A program made the translations under genes and the position numbers. From assembly GCA_963732925.1 (NCBI GenBank), contig CAVTBJ010000007.1, positions 1 to 64,000 on the forward strand: 64,000 nucleotides of DNA, given 5' to 3'. Shown one piece after another: positions 26,992 to 38,120 of the stretch; position 1 is the stretch's first letter, and each line of letters opens with the position of its first letter. Below the pieces are notes generated by a model. The model did no database searches and was not told the origin of the DNA. It was given only the letters and a program-made list of their open reading frames with translations. Source of the DNA: DASZRZ01 sp963732925 (GTDB lineage: Bacteria > Acidobacteriota > Terriglobia > Terriglobales > Acidobacteriaceae).

Positions 26992-27723
26992 ATGCAGAAG
27001 CAATCTGTCATCTCCGTTATCATCTTCACCCTGGTGTTGGCGGGAACCCTGCTGGCGCAGCAAGAAGGCAGCAGCGGCATACAGCCCAATACAATCCAGA
27101 CCAGCGCCGAAGGAAAATTCGAAGCGGCGCCGGATACGGCTGTTGTCCAGTTTTCGATCTCGGCTCAGGAGACCACTCCCAACGTCGCTTACGAGCGCGC
27201 CCAGCGGCAGGCACAAAACCTGCGCGACATCCTGAAGGCGAATGGAGTGGACGCCAGCGCGGCGGAGCTGGGATTCTTTTCCATGCAGCCCGTCTACGAC
27301 TGGAAGCAGCCCCAGCATAAGATCGTGGGCTATCGTGTGAGCACCAACGTCTCCCTGAAGCTCAAGGATTTCGCCAAAGTCGGCCCCATTGTGCAGCAGT
27401 TGGGAGAACAGGAATTCGCAGACACCGTTAATCTCAGTTACACGCTCGACAACATGGAAGCCGCCAAACTCAAGGCGGTTGAAGATGCCTTTGCCCGGGC
27501 CCGGGGCGAAGCCAGCACCGTCGCCAGAATCAGCGGCCGGAGCCTGGGCGAACTGCTGCACGCTTCGGTGGACACTTCTACACCAGTGCCCATTGTGGCG
27601 CCGATGATGAGAGCCATGCAGGCGGGCGCCGCGACAGCGAATATGGCTCCTCCGACGGCGGAATTTTCTCCCGGCAAAATCACGGTCAACGCCCGGGTCT
27701 CGACCATCTTCGGGATGAAGTGA
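26992..27723 (+). CDS. SIMPL-domain (DUF541) periplasmic protein
   Basis: 243 aa. A signal peptide (MQKQSVISVIIFTLVLAGTLLAQ) precedes a SIMPL domain: QTSAEGKFEAAPDTAVVQFSI, then YERAQRQAQNLRDILKANGV, then the conserved VGYRVSTNVSLKLKDFAKVG and a final GKITVNARVSTIF strand. SIMPL proteins are periplasmic or surface proteins of unknown biochemistry, linked in some bacteria to oxidative stress. The ATG at 26992 is chosen because the signal peptide begins there; the frame is open for 66 codons upstream without protein-like sequence. The ~300 nt before it hold nothing I recognise. Confidence 0.87.
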   Translation: MQKQSVISVIIFTLVLAGTLLAQQEGSSGIQPNTIQTSAEGKFEAAPDTAVVQFSISAQETTPNVAYERAQRQAQNLRDILKANGVDASAAELGFFSMQPVYDWKQPQHKIVGYRVSTNVSLKLKDFAKVGPIVQQLGEQEFADTVNLSYTLDNMEAAKLKAVEDAFARARGEASTVARISGRSLGELLHASVDTSTPVPIVAPMMRAMQAGAATANMAPPTAEFSPGKITVNARVSTIFGMK

Positions 27724-27872
27724 TACCCCGCGGTGCCGAGCGGCACGCCGCGCGGGCAGGAAAGACTCGGACCGGTCTGACAGTACATCTTGTATACTAA
27801 GAGTTTTCATACGATCCGCTTGTCCCGTCAGGGGCACTGCAGCGCGGTGTGGCGGGGGAATCGAGTTCTCGA

Positions 27873-29718
27873 ATGAGTGTTGGCCAGCGCAGCGTACGTT
27901 CGTCGCGAAATTCTTCGGTGCCTCTCAGCTCCAACGTTCACCTGCGCAACTGGGTGAGCAAAATGGCCGAGTTGACTAAGCCGGACGGCATCCACTGGGT
28001 GGACGGTTCTCAGGAAGAAAATGACGCCCTGTGTGAGCAAATGCTGGCCAGCGGAACGCTGATCAAGCTGAACCAGAAACTTTGGCCGGGATGCTATTAC
28101 GCCCGCTCCGATGCCAATGACGTTGCCCGCGTCGAGGACCGCACCTTCATCTGCTCGCTCTCCAAGGACAACGCCGGTCCCACCAACAACTGGATGGAAC
28201 CCTTCAGCATGCGCAAGAAGCTGCGCGAGCTGTTCCGCGGGCTCCATGAAGGGGCGCACCATGTACGTGTTGCCCTACAGCATGGGTCCGGTGGGCTCGC
28301 CCTTGTCGGAAATTGGCGTCCAGCTTACGGACAGTCCGTATGTGGTGGTCTCCATGCGCATCATGGCCCGCATCGGGCTGCCGGTTTTCCAGGAGATCGA
28401 CGAGGACAGCAAGCGCGTGGTTCCCTGCATGCACAGCGTGGGCGCGCCGCTGGCGCCGGGCGAAAGAGACGTGCCCTGGCCTTGCAATCCGGAGAAATAC
28501 ATTGTGCATTTTCCGGAGTCGCGCGAAATCTGGTCCTACGGCTCGGGATATGGCGGCAATGCCCTGCTGGGCAAGAAGTGTTTCGGCCTGCGCATCGCCT
28601 CCGTGATGGCCCGCGACACCGGCTGGATGGCGGAGCACATGCTCATTGTGGGCGTCGAAGACCCGAGCGGCGAGAAAACCTACGTAGCGGCGGCGTTCCC
28701 CAGCGCCTGCGGCAAAACCAATTTCGCCATGATGGTGCCGCCGAAGGGCTTTGACGGCTGGAAGATCTGGACGGTGGGGGATGACATTGCGTGGATCCGT
28801 CCTGATACCTCCGGACGCCTGCGCGCCATCAATCCGGAGGCCGGGTTCTTCGGTGTGGCTCCCGGCACCTCCGCCAAGACCAATCCCAATGCTATGGCGA
28901 CCCTGGCGAGAAATTCCATTTTCACCAACGTTGCGCTCACTCCCGAAGGCGGCGTTTGGTGGGAGGGCATGACCGAAGAGCCTCCGAAGGAATGCCTGGA
29001 CTGGCAGGGAAACGTCTGGACTCCGGAAATTGGCAAAAAGACGGGCGCCAAAGCGGCGCATCCCAATGCCCGCTTCACGGCGCCGGCGGCGCAGTGTCCC
29101 ACCATCGACCCGCACTGGGAAGACCCGGACGGAGTCCCCATCAGCGCCTTGATTTTCGGCGGCCGCCGCGCCACCACCATGCCGCTCGTCTACCAGGCAT
29201 TTAACTGGAGCGCGGGAGTTTACGTGGGCGCCACCATGGGCTCGGAGGCCACTGCCGCCGCTACCGGCACGGTAGGCAAGATTCGCCGCGACCCCATGGC
29301 CATGCGTCCCTTCTGCGGCTACAACATGGGCGACTACTTCCGCCATTGGATCAAAATGCAGCGCTCCCTGAGCGAAACCCCGCGCATCTTCCACGTGAAC
29401 TGGTTCCGCAAGGATGAAAACGGCAAGTTCATGTGGCCGGGCTTTGGAGAAAACATGCGCATCCTGAAGTGGGTGGTGGACCGCGCTCACGGCCGCGCCC
29501 TGGGACGGGAAACTCCGATTGGCTGGATGCCGCGCTACGAAGATATTGAATGGAAAGGTTTAAGGTTTCCCAGGGAGTCCTTTGAAAAGCTGCAGGCTTT
29601 CGACCGCGCCGCCTGGCGCTCGGAAGTGATCGCGCACGAAGAACTCTTCATTGACCTGCACGACCACCTGCCCCCGGAAATGATCTACGAGCGCGAACTG
29701 CTGATCTGCCGGCTCTAG
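27873..29718 (+). CDS. pckG: Phosphoenolpyruvate carboxykinase, GTP type (one frame break)
   Basis: Converts oxaloacetate plus GTP to PEP plus CO2, the first gluconeogenic step. The N-terminal ~120 residues (HLRNWVSKMAELTKPDGIHWVDGS, then DVARVEDRTFICS, GPTNNWMEP) are in one frame and the rest in another. Deleting one G from GGG at 28239-28241 joins them as RELFRGSMKGRTMYVLPYSMGP, exactly as in the family. The remainder has the P-loop FPSACGKTNFAMM, the substrate Arg-rich MRIMARIG and FGGRRATTMP. Total length of about 614 aa is normal. An alternative start is GTG 27849. The break is most likely a sequence error. Confidence 0.93.
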
Positions 29719-29765
29719 TTGCCAAAGGAAAATGACAATGCGAACCCCTCGCAGTGGTGGACAGG

Positions 29766-32153
29766 ATGTGTGAGAATTTTGCGCCGGGCTGGCCTGGAAT
29801 TCCCGCAACCTGGACTTCCAGTTCCAAGAGTGGCGTCGGAACTGCCATGGGTTCAGCCAGCCGGGTTTGGTTTACGCTCAGTCATGGAATCATCGACGAG
29901 ATTTATTACCCCCGAGTGGATAAGGCTTGCACGCGCGATCTGGGGCTGATCGTAACGAATGGCATAGATTTTTTCTCGGAGGAGAAGCGCCATGCGCGCC
30001 CTCAAGTAGCCTATTTCGCGAGCGGGGTTCCCGCCTATCACCTCCGAAACACGTGCCTGGAAGGCCGCTACTCGATTGAAAAGTTGGTTCTGTGCGATCC
30101 GGCTCGCGATGTCCTGCTGCAACGAGTGCGGTTTACCCCCCTGAAGGGCCTGCTCACCGACTATCATCTTTACCTGCTTCTGGCGCCGCATCTGGGCAAT
30201 GTTGGCAGCAACAATACCGCCTACCTAGGAGCTTACAAAGGGCTTCCCATGCTGATGGCGGAGCGCGACGGCCAGGGGCTGGCGCTGGCGTGCTCAGTGC
30301 CCTGGCGCAAACGGTCGGCGGGGTTTGTCGGGTTCTCCGACGGATGGCAGGATCTAAGCCGTCACAGGCGTATGGATTGGGAATATACGCGCGCAGAAAA
30401 CGGCAACGTGGCCCTGACCGGTGAAATCGATATCCAGCGCAGTGCCGAGTTTGTGCTGGCCTTGGGATTCGGCACAAATGCCTCGGAGGCAGCGCAACGA
30501 GCGCGCGCCAGTCTGCTCGAGGGCTTCGAAGCAGCCAAAAGCGCGTACCTCGCTGATTGGGAGGAATGGCAGAGGTCGCTTCCCGGTCTGGATGCGACTC
30601 CTCCCGCCAAACTCTACAGCACCAGCATGGCCGTGCTCCGAGTGCACGAGGCCAAAGCCTTTCCTGGCGGGATTATTGCGAGCCTCTCCATCCCCTGGGG
30701 TTTCAGCAAAGGGGACGAGGATCTCGGCGGCTACCACCTGGTATGGCCTCGCGACCTGGTGGAAACTGCAGGAGCCTTGCTGGCAGCGGGCGCCCACGAC
30801 GATGCCCTCCGGGTGCTGCGCTATCTGGAATCCACGCAGGAGGAGGACGGGCACTGGTCGCAAAACATGTGGCTGGATGGCACTCCCTACTGGGAAGGCC
30901 TGCAGATGGATGAAACTGCATTCCCTGTCCTCCTGATTGATCTGCTGAGCCGCGAGGGAGCGCTGGCGGACGGGGCGCTAGCTGCGATGTGGCCGATGGT
31001 TCGCAGAGCCGTCGCGTTCCTTGCGCGCAATGGTCCTGTTACCCAGCAGGACCGGTGGGAAGAGGACGCGGGATATTCTCCCTTCACCCTTGCCACCGAG
31101 ATTGCCGCGCTGCTCATCGCCGCCCAAATGGCTGACGCAAATGGGGAGCACACGATCGCGCAATATCTGCGGGAGACTGCCGACAGCTGGAATGACTCCG
31201 TGGAAAGCTGGACCTACGTAACAGGAACGAGGCTTGCAGCGCGCTGTGGCGTGGACGGCTACTATGTGCGCATCACTCCGCCGGACACTTCGGATTCCGC
31301 ATCGCCCGCGACGGGGTTTGTGGCAATCAAGAACCGCCCTCTGGATCAAAGCTCCAAGCCTGCCGCCAGCACGATCGGTACTGAGTTTCTTGCGCTGGTG
31401 CGGCTGGGCTTGCGCAGCGCGCTGGACCCGCGCGTGCTCAATACCCTGAAGGTGATCGACACGCTCCTCAAAGTGGAAACGCCGCAGGGTCCTCTATGGC
31501 ATCGTTATAACGGCGATGGCTATGGCGAACACGAAGACGGCAGTGCTTTTGATGGGACAGGAAGCGGCCGGTTGTGGCCGCTGCTTACCGGCGAGCGAGC
31601 CCACTATGAACTTTCCGCGGGAAGACCGGGAGAAGCGGAACGGCTGCGCCAAACAGTGGAGAGGAGTGCCGGGGATGGCGGAATGCTCCCCGAGCAGGTC
31701 TGGGATGCTGCGGACATTCCGGAGAGGGAGCTTTGGTTTGGACAACCCTCGGGTTCGGCGCGGCCCCTGGTTTGGGCCCACGCCGAGTACATCAAATTGA
31801 TCCGCTCGCTGCGCGATGGACGCGTTTTCGATCAGCCTCAAGCTACGGTGGACCGCTACATCCGTGAGAAGCATCCGTCGCCTTTTGCGATCTGGCGTTT
31901 CAACAATCGCTGCCGCCAGATATCCGCGGGGAAGATACTGCGCATCGAGGCGCAGTCACCTTTCCGGCTGCATTGGAGCTTCGATGGCTGGCAAAACTGC
32001 TTCGACCACGATTCCCGCGACAGCGAAATAGACATGCACCTGGTCGATCTGCCAAGCGAATCCTTGCCTTCTGGAACCTCGATCCGCTTCACCTTTTACT
32101 GGGTAGAATCCGGCGAATGGGAAGGCCTCGACTTCACGGTGCAGCTCGCGTAG
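29766..32153 (+). CDS. Glycoside hydrolase family 15 glucoamylase-like enzyme
   Basis: About 795 aa. An N-terminal beta-sandwich domain of the glucodextranase type occupies roughly the first 270 residues (GVGTAMGSASRVWFTLSHGIIDEIYYP at the start). An (alpha/alpha)6 catalytic domain follows, with YHLVWPRDLVETAGALLAAG, the conserved Trp-Pro-Arg-Asp segment, and the acid-like LPEQVWD around residue 640. GH15 enzymes release glucose from the non-reducing ends of starch or related glucans. There is no clear signal peptide, so it is probably cytoplasmic. Start could be GTG 29754 or ATG 29766. It converges on the pentose-phosphate operon, which would use the glucose released. Confidence 0.88.
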   Translation: MCENFAPGWPGIPATWTSSSKSGVGTAMGSASRVWFTLSHGIIDEIYYPRVDKACTRDLGLIVTNGIDFFSEEKRHARPQVAYFASGVPAYHLRNTCLEGRYSIEKLVLCDPARDVLLQRVRFTPLKGLLTDYHLYLLLAPHLGNVGSNNTAYLGAYKGLPMLMAERDGQGLALACSVPWRKRSAGFVGFSDGWQDLSRHRRMDWEYTRAENGNVALTGEIDIQRSAEFVLALGFGTNASEAAQRARASLLEGFEAAKSAYLADWEEWQRSLPGLDATPPAKLYSTSMAVLRVHEAKAFPGGIIASLSIPWGFSKGDEDLGGYHLVWPRDLVETAGALLAAGAHDDALRVLRYLESTQEEDGHWSQNMWLDGTPYWEGLQMDETAFPVLLIDLLSREGALADGALAAMWPMVRRAVAFLARNGPVTQQDRWEEDAGYSPFTLATEIAALLIAAQMADANGEHTIAQYLRETADSWNDSVESWTYVTGTRLAARCGVDGYYVRITPPDTSDSASPATGFVAIKNRPLDQSSKPAASTIGTEFLALVRLGLRSALDPRVLNTLKVIDTLLKVETPQGPLWHRYNGDGYGEHEDGSAFDGTGSGRLWPLLTGERAHYELSAGRPGEAERLRQTVERSAGDGGMLPEQVWDAADIPERELWFGQPSGSARPLVWAHAEYIKLIRSLRDGRVFDQPQATVDRYIREKHPSPFAIWRFNNRCRQISAGKILRIEAQSPFRLHWSFDGWQNCFDHDSRDSEIDMHLVDLPSESLPSGTSIRFTFYWVESGEWEGLDFTVQLA

Positions 32154-32312
32154 GACACGGTCCGAGGATCAGGGATTTTCGAACCCAATCAGGCGCGGCT
32201 AGATATCTTCATATCTTCGGCAGGATGCGGCGCGGGCTATTTCGAGTCATTGGCGCCACGCATCGTGATAAGCCCAGCAAGTAAGGAAGCGCGCTCTAAC
32301 CAGGATCGAAGG

Positions 32313-32804
32313 CTAGGCTCGCGCCAGCGACAGTTGGTGCAGAATCTGCTGCACCGCGACCGGCGGCGCGACGGAAACGTCAATGACAACCGCGTCCGTG
32401 GGCTCTTCCAGATCGGCGAACTGGCTGGCGAGCATCCGCGCTTTCATGTAATGGTGCTGGCGGCTCTGTAACCGCGGCAGGATCACTTCCCTGGAACCCT
32501 TCAGGTAGACCCAGGCGATGTTCACGCCACGCGCCAGGACGTCCCGGTACTTCTGTTTGAGCGCCGAACAGGCGACCACCAGGTTTTCCCCGCGCTGGAA
32601 GCACTCGACGATGCGGCTGTGAATGGCGGCCAGCCAGGGCGCCCGGTCCGCGTCGGTGAGCGGGATTCCGTGAGCCATCTTCTCGATGTTGGCCGGCGAA
32701 TGCAGCGAATCGCCCTCCAGAAACGCGCACTGGAGTTCGGCCGCGAGCAATTGTCCCACGGTGCTCTTCCCCGCTCCCGAGACGCCAATCATGACGATGA
32801 TCAT
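32313..32804 (-). CDS. gntK: Gluconokinase
   Basis: 163 aa, ATP-dependent phosphorylation of gluconate to 6-phosphogluconate. The P-loop GVSGAGKST at residues 8-16, EGDSLHSPANIEKMAHGIPLTDADR with the substrate-binding Asp, and CSALKQKYRD are characteristic of the GntK family. It is the last gene of the pentose-phosphate operon and its ATG overlaps the HAD stop (ATGA, 32801-32804). Its product feeds Gnd, encoded three genes upstream. Confidence 0.95.
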   Translation of the reverse strand: MIIVMIGVSGAGKSTVGQLLAAELQCAFLEGDSLHSPANIEKMAHGIPLTDADRAPWLAAIHSRIVECFQRGENLVVACSALKQKYRDVLARGVNIAWVYLKGSREVILPRLQSRQHHYMKARMLASQFADLEEPTDAVVIDVSVAPPVAVQQILHQLSLARA

Positions 32805-33649
32805 CGGATTATGGCATCCTCCCGGCGGCTTCCCCCCGCGCCGTCCAGAATGAAGGTTTCCATGGCAGTGGCGAACCCGTCTTCTTCGTTCGAGGCAGTC
32901 ACGAATCGCGCCTGGCGTTGCACTTCTTCGCTGGCGTTCCCCATGGCAATGCTGAGCCCGCTGCTGCGAAACATGAAGACATCGTTTGGCATGTCCCCTA
33001 TGGTGGCAATCTGCGCCGGAGGAATCGACAGAACCTGGGACAACGTGGCGACTACCTCGCCTTTATTGGCTTGGGGATGGGTGACGTCGAGATAATACGC
33101 AGCGGAGCGCGTGGCCGAGACGCGGTTGCCGCACTCCCGTTGCACATCGGCCTCACAGGCAGCCACCGCCGCGTGGTCGTCACTGACCCCGACAATCTTG
33201 GCCACGCCGTCCAGATACGTGGCGAAACCGGAGACAACCTCGGGAGCGAACTTCACGCTCGATTGTTCCCGTTGGACGTGCGGACCATTCTGGTCGCGCA
33301 CCAGCCAGCGCCAGCCGGCATAGACCCAGACGTCCAGCCCGTGACGCTCAATCGCGGTGATGACCTGGGCAGCAACCTCCGCGGGCAGAAACTTCTCCGC
33401 CAGCACAGACAGATCGGGCCGGACAATCATTCCGCCGTTAAACCCTGCGACCGGTTCGGTCAAGGCAAGCGCCTGGATCAGCATTTCCAGGCCCAATGGC
33501 GGACGCGCGCTGGTAATGCTGAAAGCAATGCCCGCGCCGCGCACACGGCGGACAGCCTCCATGGCACGCGGTGTCAGCCTCTTGTCTCCGGTGAGGAGGG
33601 TGCCATCCACATCGGCGATCACCAGGCGTATGTCAGTTGTCATCAGCAT
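32801..33649 (-). CDS. Cof-type HAD-IIB sugar-phosphate phosphatase
   Basis: 282 aa. Motif I DVDGTLL with nucleophile Asp14, motif II SITSARPP, a Lys-containing cap region, and motif IV GDMPNDVFMF place it in the Cof/YidA-type HAD-IIB group. These enzymes usually dephosphorylate sugar phosphates. The precise substrate is not readable, but its position between pgl and gntK suggests a sugar-acid or pentose phosphate. Start at 33649 (ATG-CTG-ATG) is ambiguous by two codons. The stop overlaps gntK. Confidence 0.9.
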   Translation of the reverse strand: MLMTTDIRLVIADVDGTLLTGDKRLTPRAMEAVRRVRGAGIAFSITSARPPLGLEMLIQALALTEPVAGFNGGMIVRPDLSVLAEKFLPAEVAAQVITAIERHGLDVWVYAGWRWLVRDQNGPHVQREQSSVKFAPEVVSGFATYLDGVAKIVGVSDDHAAVAACEADVQRECGNRVSATRSAAYYLDVTHPQANKGEVVATLSQVLSIPPAQIATIGDMPNDVFMFRSSGLSIAMGNASEEVQRQARFVTASNEEDGFATAMETFILDGAGGSRREDAIIR

Positions 33650-33701
33650 CCCGTGAGCCCGCGCCGAAACACGCGACGGCGCCGCTGTTTTGCCTCAACA
33701 T

Positions 33702-34491
33702 CTATAAGCTCCCACGTTTGACGGCCCCGGACACCAGGGCCGCCGCGGCTTCATCCGCCAGCCAGAGCAACTCGCCTGCAGGGGCAATGAGCTGAGCCGG
33801 CAGCCGCTCTGGATCAGGCGGCCCCAGCAACACTTCTCGCAGCACCTGCGCCTTCTGCCCGCCTTCGATGAGAAAAGCTACCGTGCGTCCTCGATTCAGC
33901 AAGGGAGCGGTCATGCTGATGCGCCAGGTATTTACCTCGGCCACAAAGCCGGCTGCCACCAGCCGCGAGGCTTCCTGAAGCAAGGGGGAGTGTGGAAACA
34001 ACGACGCGGTATGGCCGTTGGCGCCCAGTCCGAGATAGATCAGGTCGAACTGCGGCAGGGAAGAGGAAGAGGAGACCAGCAAACGTTTGTCGAATGGTCG
34101 CTTCATAGGCACTGGCAGCTGCGGCAGGAGGACTGATCTCGGTCGGCACTCGATGCACGTTGTCCTCGGGGATGGGAACATGACGCAGCAGGGTCTCCGA
34201 CGCCATGCGGTAGTTGCTGTCACGATCCTGCGCGGGGACATAACGCTCGTCGCCCCAGAAGAGGTCGGTGTGGTTCCAATCAATGCGCTGGCGCATTCTG
34301 TCAGCGGCCAGCAACTCATAAACACGGCGCGGGGTGGATCCGCCGGACAGCGCTGCCCGGAAACGGCCCCGCTCCCGGATGGACTGAACCGCAACATTGG
34401 CGAACAGGTCCGCGGCGGCAGTGGCGAGTTGTTCGGGACCGCCATAGACGCGAAGCTCACCCGGATACGGAGCCCTGGTTGCGGTGGTCAT
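33702..34491 (-). CDS. pgl: 6-phosphogluconolactonase (one frame break)
   Basis: Hydrolyses 6-phosphogluconolactone to 6-phosphogluconate in the oxidative pentose-phosphate pathway. The N-terminal ~145 residues (ALSGGSTPRRVYELLA, FWGDERYVP, SNYRMASETLL) and the C-terminal ~110 (FDLIYLGLGANGHTASLFPHSP, the family signature) are in different frames. The shift falls in the CT-rich stretch near 34050-34085, where one extra base, for example in a CCC, accounts for it. The total matches the ~260-aa family length. It starts 24 nt after the zwf stop, in operon order zwf-pgl. Probably intact in the organism. Confidence 0.92.
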
Positions 34492-34515
34492 GATTGTTCT
34501 CCAGATGGAAGCTCG

Positions 34516-36071
34516 CTAGGCGGTGCGCCGCAGGCCCGCCTCAATCGTGTGCCAGCCACGCGGTTCCTCCCCAATCAACTGATTGGCTGCATTCGGGCCA
34601 CCGCTGCCGGCGGCATAGTTGGGAAATTCCGGCGGCGGCAGTTGCGCCCACGCCTCCTCGATGGGCGTGATGATGCTCCATTCCGCCTCAATCTCGTCGC
34701 CGCGTGTAAACAGGGTGGGATCACCACGCATGGCGTCGAGCAGCAGCGTCTCGTAGGCCACGGGAGTGTTTCCATCAAACGCCGTGCGATAACAAAAGTC
34801 CGCCTGCACCGGCACCACCTGCATCTGGCCTCCCGGTTTTTTGGCGCCAAACTGCAGCACGATGCCTTCATCCGGCTGAATACCGATGACCACCATGTTG
34901 GGCTCGATCTGCTCATCCGGAGTGCGGGCGAACAGTGCCTGCGGCGTGCGCTTGAAGTGGACCCGAACTTCGGTCAACTGCCGTGCCAGGCGCTTTCCCG
35001 TGCGCACATAAAAGGGCACCCCCGCCCAGCGCCAGTTATCCACGTGAAACTCGAGCGCAACGAACGTTTCGGTAAGCGACTTCGGCTTCACGCCAGGCTC
35101 CTGCCGGTATGCGGGGACGGCCTTCCCATCGATTTGCCCGGGACCATACTGCCCGCGAACCGTGAAGCGAGCCACTTCCTCCAGCGTCATCGGGCGGATG
35201 GAGCGGAGCACCTGCACCTTCTGCTCGCGAACTGCGTCGGCATCAAACGCGATCGGTGGTTCCATGGCCGTGATGGCCAGCAGTTGCAGCAAGTGATTGG
35301 CAACCATATCGCGCAGCGCACCGGTCTGCTCGTAAAAGCCGGCGCGGCTTTCCACGCCGACGGTCTCGGCCGCCGTGATTTCGACGTAGTCCACATAATT
35401 GCGGTTCCACACCGGCTCGAACAGCGGGTTGGCGAAGCGGAAGACCAGCATGTTCTGCACAGTCTCTTTGCCCAGGTAGTGGTCGATGCGGTAGACGTCG
35501 CGTTCGCCGAAGATGCGCAAAACGGTGGAGTTGAGCTGGCGCGCGGTGGTGAGGTCGCTGCCGAAGGGCTTCTCCAAAACAATGCGCGACCAGCCGTTCG
35601 GATTCCGGTTGAGCCCGGCGGCGCCCAAACCTTCGATAATCGGGTGAGCCACAGAGGCGGGAGTAGAAACATAAAAGAGATGATTGCCGCTGCCGCCGTT
35701 GCCGCGAACCTCTTCCAGTTGGGAGCGCAACTGTGGATAGAACTTCGCATCATTCACATCGCCCACCAGATAAAACAGCCGCTTCTCGAATTTGGCCCAG
35801 TCCGCCTGGCTGAAGTTGCGCGAGTCCTTGGAGGCCGCGGCGGACTCTCGCATGCGGGCGCGAAATTCCTCGGACGTCATGGGCGTGCGGCCGACGCCGA
35901 GCACATCGAACTTGGGATTCATGCAGCCCATGCAGGCCAGGTCATAGAGTGCCGGCATCAGCTTGCGGCGCGTCAGGTCGCCGGACGCGCCGAAGATCAC
36001 CAGCACGCAGGATTCTCCTTTGAGCAAGGGCGTCTGGCCACGATCCGCTGGAGTGGCCTCGAGAACGACGT

Positions 36072-36075
<4 letters not shown>
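34516..36075 (-). CDS. zwf: Glucose-6-phosphate 1-dehydrogenase
   Basis: 519 aa. Oxidises glucose-6-phosphate to 6-phosphogluconolactone with NADP+. The coenzyme-binding GASGDLTRRKLMPAL near residue 30 and the active-site RIDHYLGKETVQN (catalytic His and Lys) are intact, with NPNGWSRIVLEKPFG and the C-terminal ETLLLDAMRGDPTLF also present. The start MNVVLEATP at 36073-36075 overlaps the gnd stop (ATGA), so translational coupling is likely. The long upstream open frame is only gnd in another frame. Confidence 0.97.
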
Positions 36076-37532
<1,457 letters not shown>

Positions 37533-37640
37533 AGAGAACTCCTCCGCAATGCTTGGTGCCATGGTTGAGCGCCCCGCAGATGGTGCGGTGCGCCAGGACG
37601 ATGAACCGGCGTGTGCGCCGCTCCCGGAACTGAGCTTTCG

Positions 37641-38105
37641 TCACCTGACTGTGTTTCGGCAGCGGCGCTCCAGTTCCACGACCTTTTCCAGGCGGCGGCG
37701 ATGACGCTGTTCGCCAGTGAAGCGTGCGGCCACGAACACGCGCAGCAGATCGAGCATGAGCTCCGGGCCGATCACGCGGGCTCCCAGGCAAAGAACGTTC
37801 ATGTCGTCGTGCTCCACGCCCTGATGCGCGGAGTAGGTGTCGTGGCACATGCCGGCGCGTATGCCGGCAACCTTATTGGCCGCCACCGCCACGCCCACTC
37901 CGCTGCCACAAATCAGCAGCCCGCGCTCACAGCGGCCGCTCACCACTTCCTGCGCGACCGCTTCCGCGAAATCGGGATAATCGTCGGGCTGCGTGGGATC
38001 GTGCGTTCCGAGGTCGACAATCTCGTGGCCGAGCCTGCGCAGCTCGGCGATGGCCACTTCATTCATCGGCGTGCCCGCATGATCGGCTCCTACGGCGATG
38101 CGCAT
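37641..38105 (-). CDS. rpiB: Ribose-5-phosphate isomerase B
   Basis: 154 aa. Interconverts ribose-5-phosphate and ribulose-5-phosphate. MRIAVGADHAGTPMNE, the LGTHDP segment, GLLICGSGVGVAVAANKVAGIRAG with the catalytic-loop Cys and GSG, and the DDMNVLCLGARVIG block are characteristic of RpiB/LacAB. Begins at ATG 38103-38105, 15 nt after the tkt stop, within the pentose-phosphate operon. The C-terminal tail is basic. Confidence 0.95.
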   Translation of the reverse strand: MRIAVGADHAGTPMNEVAIAELRRLGHEIVDLGTHDPTQPDDYPDFAEAVAQEVVSGRCERGLLICGSGVGVAVAANKVAGIRAGMCHDTYSAHQGVEHDDMNVLCLGARVIGPELMLDLLRVFVAARFTGEQRHRRRLEKVVELERRCRNTVR

Positions 38106-38120
38106 ACTTACCTCTTTTGC

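Noticed and set aside
27786..27800. TATACT as a -10 box upstream of pckG
   Set aside because: No acceptable -35 at 16-18 bp spacing; the nearest TGACA is only about 10 bp away.
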